A stretch of DNA of 11,970 bases from a candidate division Zixibacteria bacterium 4484_93 (GTDB lineage: Bacteria; UBP14; UBA6098; 4484-93), in NCBI GenBank assembly GCA_002085385.1, contig NATO01000020.1, positions 1 through 11,970 on the forward strand, in the 5' to 3' direction. Shown piece by piece: positions 6,791-11,970 of the stretch. The notes below the pieces were generated by a model. The model saw only the letters and a program-made list of their open reading frames with translations, searched no databases and was not told the DNA's origin. Position 1 is the stretch's first letter, and each line of letters starts with the position of its first letter. The position numbers and the translations under genes were made by a program.

Positions 6791-6840
6791 GTTGCTTGTT
6801 TTATGAATCGATGTTAGATTGTTAGCTGGAGGAAAGGGAT

Positions 6841-7245
6841 ATGGAATGTCGGAAAGGGTTGACCTTGATAGAGTTGATGATAGTGGTTGTTCTTATCAGT
6901 ATCCTGGTTACTCTTGCGGTTACCCGTTATCGAGCTGCTATCGGCAAGTCGCGCAGGAGTGAGTCTCTTATGGTGTTGAAGCAGCTTTACGGGCTTGAAC
7001 TCTGCTATTATGAGGAATATGGAACATACGCTGCTTCCCTGGCACCGAATCTGTTTCCTATAAAAACATGGATGCTTCCCAGTGAGACTCGTAGATACGA
7101 CTACACTGCCTGTCCGGGTAAAACGGGTGATATAGAAACGAGTGTATGGATTGTTGCTACCGAGAAGAATGATGCAGACCTCGATGGAAATAAGTTTGAG
7201 CAGATAAGAATCGATGAAGAGGGGGTTTTTTACGGAGATATGTAA
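6841..7245 (+). CDS. Minor pilin or pseudopilin-like protein
   Basis: 134-residue prepilin-like protein with signal MECRKG cut before LTLIELMIVVVLISILVTLA. Glu5 of the mature protein is kept, but residue 14 is Ser and residue 22 is Thr where filament pilins usually have Gly and Pro, and residue 1 is Leu, not Phe. The helix and its end (KQLYGLELCYYEEYGTY) clearly resemble the pilin 100 bases upstream (KQLWTLSQTYYEEYGYY), so the two are probably paralogues. There are three cysteines: one in the signal peptide and two in the mature part (LELCYYEEY and TACPGK) that could form a disulfide. The C-terminus has the Asp-rich NDADLDGNKFEQIRIDEEG, a pattern seen in small pilins and GspG-like proteins. 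The ribosome binding site GGAGG (6828-6832) lies 8 bases before ATG 6841. The peptidase gene follows at 32 bases, probably in the same mRNA. A low-abundance minor pilin fits best. Confidence 0.85.
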   Translation: MECRKGLTLIELMIVVVLISILVTLAVTRYRAAIGKSRRSESLMVLKQLYGLELCYYEEYGTYAASLAPNLFPIKTWMLPSETRRYDYTACPGKTGDIETSVWIVATEKNDADLDGNKFEQIRIDEEGVFYGDM

Positions 7246-7267
7246 GGTAAGCTGATGTTGGTGAAAT

Positions 7268-7276
7268 GGAGGAGGG
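7268..7276 (+). promoter_or_regulatory. Ribosome binding site that fixes the prepilin peptidase start
   Basis: GGAGGAGGG lies just upstream of ATG 7278. The in-frame ATG at 7266 overlaps this element and has no good Shine-Dalgarno of its own, so 7278 is preferred. Confidence 0.75.
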
Positions 7277-7277
7277 A

Positions 7278-8063
7278 ATGACATATCTTGCAGCGGTTTT
7301 TGTGTTCATCTTCGGCTCGGTTATAGGTAGTTTCCTGAATGTGCTTATCTGGCGTCTCCCGAGGGGAGAGTCGATTATCTTCCCTGGCTCACACTGCCCC
7401 AAATGCAATCATCCGATTGCTTTTTACGACAATATCCCTATTGTAAGCTACATTATCCTCGGTGGCAGATGCAGGCACTGCGGGGAGCGTATATCTCTCC
7501 GATATCCGCTTGTGGAGGGTTTATGTGCTTTGGGGTTTCTGTTTGCCTTCTGGTATTCTGGTTTCTCATTCTCACTGGGTTTTTTTAAGTCGATATATCT
7601 TTTCTCATCACTCGTTGCAATCTCCTTCATAGACATTGACAAGAGGATAATTCCTGAAGCACTAACCCTGCCAGGGATTGCTGTGGGATTACTGTTTTCC
7701 CTTTTTGAACACGATATATTAAATTCCCTCATCGGCATCTTCGTTGGGGGAGGAATACTGCTTTGTTTTGGTTTTATCGGTGGTGTGATGTTCAAGAAGG
7801 AGAGTATGGGTTTCGGTGATGTGGAGCTTATGGCTTTTATTGGTGCGTTTCTCGGCTGGCAAAAGTCGATTCTTGTGGTAATACTTGCTGCATTTTTCGC
7901 TGTCTTGCTCGGTGGTGGTCTGCTCCTTCTCAAATCGAGGAAAAGAAAGGTAGATGACCATTACATTCCGTTTGGTCCGTATATATCGCTGGCTGCTGTT
8001 ATTGCCTGTTTCTACGGGCAGGTTATGGTGGATTTCTACATCAACAGCTTCTTCCCTGCCTGA
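7278..8063 (+). CDS. pilD: Prepilin peptidase / N-methyltransferase (aspartic A24 family)
   Basis: Integral membrane enzyme, 261 residues, that cleaves prepilins after the Gly of the short leader and N-methylates the new N-terminus. The A24 N-terminal domain shows GSFLNVLIWRLPRG (17-30) and two CxxC pairs, C40/C43 and C65/C68, the usual zinc-type motif of bifunctional PilD enzymes. The catalytic part has FIDIDKRIIPEALTLP with Asp119/Asp121 (about 117-132) and MGFGDVELMAFIGAFLGW, giving the GxGD motif at 178-181. Several hydrophobic segments span the chain, and PFGPYISLAA near the end is typical. It lies directly after two genes whose products have the leader this enzyme recognises. The last 28 bases overlap, on the opposite strand, the 3' end of the rsmD-like gene. 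No missing residue is seen; PilD/GspO naming is equivalent here. Confidence 0.95.
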   Translation: MTYLAAVFVFIFGSVIGSFLNVLIWRLPRGESIIFPGSHCPKCNHPIAFYDNIPIVSYIILGGRCRHCGERISLRYPLVEGLCALGFLFAFWYSGFSFSLGFFKSIYLFSSLVAISFIDIDKRIIPEALTLPGIAVGLLFSLFEHDILNSLIGIFVGGGILLCFGFIGGVMFKKESMGFGDVELMAFIGAFLGWQKSILVVILAAFFAVLLGGGLLLLKSRKRKVDDHYIPFGPYISLAAVIACFYGQVMVDFYINSFFPA

Positions 8064-8584
8064 TGGTAAAACAGGAAGACCGACTCACCGTATATTCGCT
8101 CGTCATCCGGAGTAGAGAAAATATCCCTGCTGAAAAACCTCTTCCCGACCTGCAGTATGAATATGCCGTTTTCTGTTAGATGCTTTCTTATCTCTGTTAG
8201 ATTTTCTCTTATCATCCGGTAGAAGCTTTCGATAAATGGTGGTCCTGCGAATATTATGTCGAATCTTCGGTTTGATGACACTATAAATCGCATAGCATCC
8301 TTTTTCTTCACGATGAGTCCCGATGCGGTTGACAGAGAGAGTTGCTCGATGTTTGCAATGATGTTCGACACATCGATATCGACAAAGAACACCGGATGTG
8401 CTCCACGTGAGTAAGCTTCTATACCCATAATCCCTGTTCCTGAGAATAGGTCGAGGAAGGATTTGCCATCTATATCTTTCAGGAGGTTGAAGATAGCGAG
8501 CCTCGTCTTCTCCTGAATAGGGCGGACACGGTCTCGCTTGAGGAAGATACCCCTTCCCAGCAATTTCCCGCCTGTTATGTGCAT
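8036..8584 (-). CDS. rsmD: RsmD-like 16S rRNA guanine-N2 methyltransferase
   Basis: 182-residue class I SAM-dependent methyltransferase; RsmD methylates G966 of 16S rRNA (E. coli numbering) at N2. The N-terminus MHITGGKLLGRGI and VRPIQEKTRLAIFNLL (20-35) match the RsmD pattern of an ITGG/ISGG start and a RPTxxxxRE-type helix. The SAM-binding loop is FLDLFSGTGIMGIEAYSRGA (43-62) and the acidic loop FVDID (67-71) follows. The catalytic motif IV, normally DPPF/Y, reads AGPPF: Gly114 (codon at 8243-8245) stands in place of the Asp. That is an unusual change for this family and could lower or remove activity. The gene starts 1 base after the protease stop and so depends on coupled translation, with only a weak GAGAAG as ribosome binding site. 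Its stop lies inside the end of the convergent peptidase gene. The family is clear; activity is in doubt. Confidence 0.9.
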   Translation of the reverse strand: MHITGGKLLGRGIFLKRDRVRPIQEKTRLAIFNLLKDIDGKSFLDLFSGTGIMGIEAYSRGAHPVFFVDIDVSNIIANIEQLSLSTASGLIVKKKDAMRFIVSSNRRFDIIFAGPPFIESFYRMIRENLTEIRKHLTENGIFILQVGKRFFSRDIFSTPDDERIYGESVFLFYHQAGKKLLM

Positions 8585-8585
8585 T

Positions 8586-10286
8586 CTACTTCTCGGTGAG
8601 GGCGAAATATTTCTCGTATTCTCCGGGGGTGCCGAGTATCTCCACAGCCTTCTTTATATCAGGGTCGTATTTCAACACTGTCTGTCGATACCTCTCCTTT
8701 TCGCCCCACAGGGCGGAAACTATCTCACGCTTGATGCTATGCTTTATATAGTCGATACTTTCGCCAAATTCTTCCTCCTTTTCATTCTCGAGTATCTTCT
8801 CAAACGGGATGAGCGACTCGTAAGCGGAGGAATCAACATCCGATTCATCGAGTATTTTCTTTAGGTTCTCCAGTTCCTCCTGTGGTCTTGTCTTGAACTC
8901 GAACTCAGACCGCGTGAGGTACTCCTTGAACTCGTCCAGCATCTCATCTGTGACCTCAAAATCAGGAGAGAGCTCCTTGTGAGTTTTTGTGTATTCGATG
9001 GCGAAGCCGAAAAACATAGACTTTCTCTCCAGCTCTATCTCCAGTCGGTTGAGTTTCTGCTGTTCGACCTTGACATCCGGGGTTATCCCTCCTCCACCGT
9101 ACACTACCCTTCCACCGAGCGTATAGAAGAGCTCCCTTGTCGTATCCTCCTCTGTTTCTTCTTCCTCTTCAGGTAGCTTTTCTTCCTCCTCACCTGTGTA
9201 GTATCTGGAGTAGATAGCGGTTTCCTTCCGCTTGAGGTAGTTCTCTTTCTGGATGCATCTTCCACTTGGGATATAGTATTTTGCTGTCGTAATCTTGAGG
9301 GCGGTATTGTTTCCGAGGTCGATTACGGATTGGACAAGCCCTTTTCCGAAAGTTTCCTGTCCGAGTGTGAGCCCGCGGTCGTTGTCCTGGATAGCACCTG
9401 CAACGATTTCCGATGCCGATGCCGAGCCGGGATTGACAAGAACGACAAGCTTTCCCTCGTCAAACTCAGGTGGAGCGAATGAGCGGAAATCCTGCGAGTG
9501 ATAGCTCTTTCTCCCCCTTGTGGAGACGATAAGTGAGTTCTCAGGCAAAAACAGTCCTGCCACCTCGACCGCCTGACGGAGAAGTCCGCCTGGATTGCTC
9601 CGCAGGTCGAAGATGAGGCTTTTCATTCCCTCTTCCTTTAGCGATTTCAGGGCCTCTGCTACCTCTGTGGATGCGTCCTGGGAAAAGCGGGTGAGCCTTA
9701 TGTAGCCGATTTCATCGTCTATCATTCCATAGAATGGAACGCTCTTTATCTCAATTACATCGCGGGTAATGGTATAATCCAGGAGCTTCGGTTCACCAGG
9801 GCGTCTTATCGATATGGTAACCTTTGTTCCCCTTGGTCCCCGGAGCTTTTTCACAGCCTGTTCTATTATTATTCCTCTGGTGCTTTTTCCCTCTATCTTT
9901 ACTATCTGGTCGCCTGCCCGAACCCCCATACGGTATGCTGGTGTCCCTTCAATCGGGGAGATAACGGTTAAGACATTGTCTCTTATGCCGATGACGATGC
10001 CGAGCCCCTCGAACTTCCCACGAGTATCCACCTTGAGGTCCTCGTACTGTTTCTCCTCGAAATAGACGGTGTGCGGGTCGAGGGTCGAGAGCATTCCGCT
10101 TATCCCTGCCTCGATAGCCTTTTGGAGGTCGAAATCGTCCACATACTTCGTATAGGTCTCGGTGATTATCCTGCCGACAAGCCGTATGCTCGAATACAGG
10201 TTCTCCTCGTCCCTGAGCGCAAACAGCGACCCGATGGAGAGAAGAATCAGTGCCGCAAGTAATATCGGGATAAAAAACTTCTTCAT
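8586..10286 (-). CDS. ctp: S41-family C-terminal processing protease with PDZ domain
   Basis: Secreted or membrane-anchored serine protease, 566 residues, that trims or degrades envelope proteins from their C-termini. An N-terminal signal or anchor (MKKFFIPILLAALILLSIGS) precedes a helical domain with GMLSTLDPHTVYF (64-76). The PDZ domain spans about 92-160 (GIVIGIRDNVLTVISPI, GVRAGDQIVKIEGKS). The S41 core has GYIRLTRF (194-201) and FDLRSNPGGLL (226-236). The catalytic dyad is Ser290 in NPGSASASE and Lys315 in TFGKG, 25 residues apart as in E. coli Prc, with Gln319 as third member. An acidic insert (about 365-381, mostly Glu) precedes GGRVVYGGGGITPD (391-404). A charged helical tail of about 160 residues follows, making it longer than typical CtpA proteins. 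ATG 10286 has AGGAGGT (10291-10297) upstream and overlaps the tmk stop by ATGA. Confidence 0.93.
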   Translation of the reverse strand: MKKFFIPILLAALILLSIGSLFALRDEENLYSSIRLVGRIITETYTKYVDDFDLQKAIEAGISGMLSTLDPHTVYFEEKQYEDLKVDTRGKFEGLGIVIGIRDNVLTVISPIEGTPAYRMGVRAGDQIVKIEGKSTRGIIIEQAVKKLRGPRGTKVTISIRRPGEPKLLDYTITRDVIEIKSVPFYGMIDDEIGYIRLTRFSQDASTEVAEALKSLKEEGMKSLIFDLRSNPGGLLRQAVEVAGLFLPENSLIVSTRGRKSYHSQDFRSFAPPEFDEGKLVVLVNPGSASASEIVAGAIQDNDRGLTLGQETFGKGLVQSVIDLGNNTALKITTAKYYIPSGRCIQKENYLKRKETAIYSRYYTGEEEEKLPEEEEETEEDTTRELFYTLGGRVVYGGGGITPDVKVEQQKLNRLEIELERKSMFFGFAIEYTKTHKELSPDFEVTDEMLDEFKEYLTRSEFEFKTRPQEELENLKKILDESDVDSSAYESLIPFEKILENEKEEEFGESIDYIKHSIKREIVSALWGEKERYRQTVLKYDPDIKKAVEILGTPGEYEKYFALTEK

Positions 10287-10915
10287 CTTGACCTCCTATC
10301 TTTCCAAAGATGTTCTATCTGTTGCTCTATCCTTTTCCAGACATCATCCGGAGTTCCGGATGCATCTATCAGTTTTATTCTGCCAGGATATATCTTCAAA
10401 AGCTCGCCATAGGCGTTTTGTATCCTTCGGTAGAACCCGAGCTTCTCTGCCTCGAGCCTGTCGAACATCCGGTTTCCCATTCTCTCCCTCGCGACGGTCG
10501 GGTCGATGTTGAGGTAGAATGTAATATCAGGTTCGAGCCCCAGTGTGGCAAGTTTCCTTAAATCTTCAACAGTTTCTATCCCAAGTTTTCTTCCGCCACC
10601 TTGATACGCAACGGATGAGTCGTGAAACCTGTCGGATATAACAGTAACCCCCTGCTCAAGAAGCGGGATTATGAACTCCGATGCGTGTTGTGCCCTCGAT
10701 GCGAAGTAGAGGAAAAGCTCTGTTAAAGGGTGCATACCGCTGCTTTCTCTGTCGAGCAGTAGTTCCCTTATTTTCTCTCCAATCGATGTGCCACCGGGCT
10801 CCCTTGTCAGAACAACTCGATACCCTTTATCTACAAGATAATCCCGCAGGCGGCTGATTTGTGTACTCTTGCCGCTTCCATCTATCCCCTCGAATGTGAT
10901 AAAGAGCCCTCTCAT
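10283..10915 (-). CDS. tmk: Thymidylate (dTMP) kinase
   Basis: Cytoplasmic kinase of 210 residues that converts dTMP to dTDP with ATP, a required step of dTTP synthesis. The P-loop is FEGIDGSGKST (8-18). The LTREPGGTSIGEKIRELLL segment (36-54) gives the dTMP-binding REPGGT motif. DRFHDSSVAYQG follows (about 94-105) and holds the DR(F/Y)xxS signature. The lid region is RERMGNRMFDRLEAE, then FYRRIQNAY. The length is standard and no key motif is missing. ATG 10915 overlaps the alaS stop by ATGA and its own stop overlaps the protease start by ATGA. Its upstream sequence has no strong Shine-Dalgarno, so it is probably translated by coupling to alaS. Confidence 0.97.
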   Translation of the reverse strand: MRGLFITFEGIDGSGKSTQISRLRDYLVDKGYRVVLTREPGGTSIGEKIRELLLDRESSGMHPLTELFLYFASRAQHASEFIIPLLEQGVTVISDRFHDSSVAYQGGGRKLGIETVEDLRKLATLGLEPDITFYLNIDPTVARERMGNRMFDRLEAEKLGFYRRIQNAYGELLKIYPGRIKLIDASGTPDDVWKRIEQQIEHLWKDRRSR

Positions 10916-11970
10916 CTGACCATAAGCCTCGCGAGGAGTCGCTTTGCCTCCTCTACTGCATCGTCTATCTTGTCTACATCCTTTCCGCCTGCCTGAGCAA
11001 TATCGTCTCTGCCGCCGCCGCTTCCAGAAACAACATTAGCTATCTCCACTACGATGTCCTTTGCCGAGATGCTGTGTTTTAGCCTCAAATCCTCCGTGAC
11101 ATAAGCGATGATTGCCACCTTATCATCGGCTGTTTTTGAGAAGAGAACCGCTATCCCGGATGGTAGATTCGATTTGATTATATCCAGCTGTTTGAAGAGA
11201 ACATCCCTTGTCATTTCGTTGAACCTGTGGACGATGAGCCGTGAGTTCTCTACCTGCGGGGCATTCTCTATTATTTTGGTGATGTTGGCACTCGATGCGG
11301 TGAGTGCAAGCTGTTCCTTTTCCCTTTTCAGACCTTTTATCTGTTCCAGAAGACTTTCTATTCTGTCCAGCACTTTTTCCTTCGGGCAGTTGAGTGAGGA
11401 TAAAATCTCGGACATTATGTTTCGCTGATGCTGTATATATTCGAGTGCGGATGTTCCCGTTATTGCCTCGATTCGCCTGATGCCGGAGGCGATTCCTGTC
11501 TCGGATATTATGATAAACATTCCTATTTCACCTGTGCGGTTTATATGTGTTCCGCCGCAAAGCTCTCTGCTCACACCCGGCACCTCGACCACACGGACAA
11601 TCTCATCGTATTTCTCGCTGAAAAGAGCCATTGCACCCTTTTCCATTGCCTCCTCATACGGACATTCGTATATATCCACCGGTATATCGGAGAGTATGGA
11701 GTCGTTGACGAGCCGCTCGACCTCGAGTAGTTCCTCGTCTGTCAGTGGTTTAGAGTGAGAGAAGTCGAATCTCAGTCTTTCCGGTTCGACGAGCGAGCCG
11801 GACTGGTGGCAGTGTTCCCCGAGGAGTTCTCGCAGTGCTGCCTGGAGCAGATGTGTCGCTGTGTGGTTGCGAGCTGTGGCAATTCGGCGGTTCACATCTA
11901 TCTTGGCAACCACATTCTCCTCTATATCTCCCGATATTAGTTTCCCTTTATGGATTATCGTCTCCCCATC
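10912..11970 (-). CDS. alaS: Alanine--tRNA ligase, 3' part (5' end outside window)
   Basis: C-terminal 352 residues of AlaRS, which charges tRNA-Ala and clears mis-acylated Ser- and Gly-tRNA-Ala. The frame stays open to the window edge; the first visible residues read DGETIIHKGKLISGD. The editing domain shows its zinc-type motif HTATH within RNHTATHLLQAALRE, then CGGTHINRTGEIGMF. After the GIRRIEAITG segment comes a coiled coil (ILSSLNCPKEKVLDRIESLLEQI to about base 11270), then the C-Ala/DHHA1 domain with GSGGGRDDIAQAGGKDVDKID near the end. The family more often has GGRPDMAQAGG at this last motif; the Asp for Pro is a small variant. The catalytic aminoacylation core and any promoter lie beyond the window. 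It is the first visible gene of a minus-strand operon with tmk, ctp and rsmD. Confidence 0.97.
   Translation of the reverse strand, partial: DGETIIHKGKLISGDIEENVVAKIDVNRRIATARNHTATHLLQAALRELLGEHCHQSGSLVEPERLRFDFSHSKPLTDEELLEVERLVNDSILSDIPVDIYECPYEEAMEKGAMALFSEKYDEIVRVVEVPGVSRELCGGTHINRTGEIGMFIIISETGIASGIRRIEAITGTSALEYIQHQRNIMSEILSSLNCPKEKVLDRIESLLEQIKGLKREKEQLALTASSANITKIIENAPQVENSRLIVHRFNEMTRDVLFKQLDIIKSNLPSGIAVLFSKTADDKVAIIAYVTEDLRLKHSISAKDIVVEIANVVSGSGGGRDDIAQAGGKDVDKIDDAVEEAKRLLARLMVR

Noticed and set aside
6792..6819. TTGCTT-16-TTAGAT as a sigma-70 promoter for the second pilin
   Set aside because: Only about three of six bases match in each box, which is no better than chance in AT-rich DNA.
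7266..7277. Upstream ATG for the prepilin peptidase
   Set aside because: It overlaps the GGAGGAGGG ribosome binding site of ATG 7278, and the family normally starts only a few residues before the first hydrophobic segment.
8049..8087. Imperfect hairpin near the pilD stop (CTTCCCTG with CAGGAAG)
   Set aside because: It has a bulged base, a loop of about 13 bases and no T-run on either strand, so it is not a credible terminator.

Overview
The window looks like ordinary chromosomal DNA from a Gram-negative-type bacterium. It encodes SurA-like periplasmic chaperones, two lipoproteins, a secreted C-terminal processing protease and type IV pilin machinery. The lineage cannot be fixed from the sequence alone. 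The ValRS wording (VTAPEIIFFWVARM) and the protease wording (GRxVYGGGGITPD, long C-terminal tail) recall, from memory, FCB-group or related uncultivated phyla; this is inference. I see no phage, insertion sequence, CRISPR array, tRNA or rRNA.

Layout. (1) Bases 1-6121, plus strand, form one tight operon: the 3' two thirds of valS, a large parvulin-type lipoprotein, a smaller SurA-like lipoprotein with a degenerate isomerase domain, a SurA-like periplasmic chaperone, and a small S4-domain protein very like RqcP/YabO of ribosome-associated quality control. A probable intrinsic terminator follows. (2) Bases 6122-8063, plus strand, are a small type IV pilus island. A consensus sigma-54 promoter drives a pilin gene that ends in a strong terminator; then come a second, divergent pilin-like gene and a prepilin peptidase. 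(3) Bases 8036-11970, minus strand, are a compact operon transcribed towards the pilus island: alaS (3' part), tmk, a ctp-type S41 protease and rsmD. Junctions are ATGA overlaps or a 1-base gap. The ends of the peptidase gene and rsmD overlap tail to tail.

How the genes fit together. The first operon joins tRNA charging with envelope protein folding and ends with a factor for rescuing obstructed 50S subunits. The pilus island carries a structural pilin, a probable minor pilin and the enzyme that would process both. The minus-strand operon joins tRNA charging, dTTP synthesis, envelope proteolysis and 16S rRNA methylation.

No wholly new system is evident. The points most worth a second look are: five parvulin domains in three adjacent chaperones, of which only one keeps both core histidines; an RsmD whose catalytic DPPF motif reads GPPF; a perfect sigma-54 promoter in front of the pilin; a gene start with no Shine-Dalgarno sequence behind a GC-rich hairpin; and an RqcP-like gene embedded in a chaperone operon.
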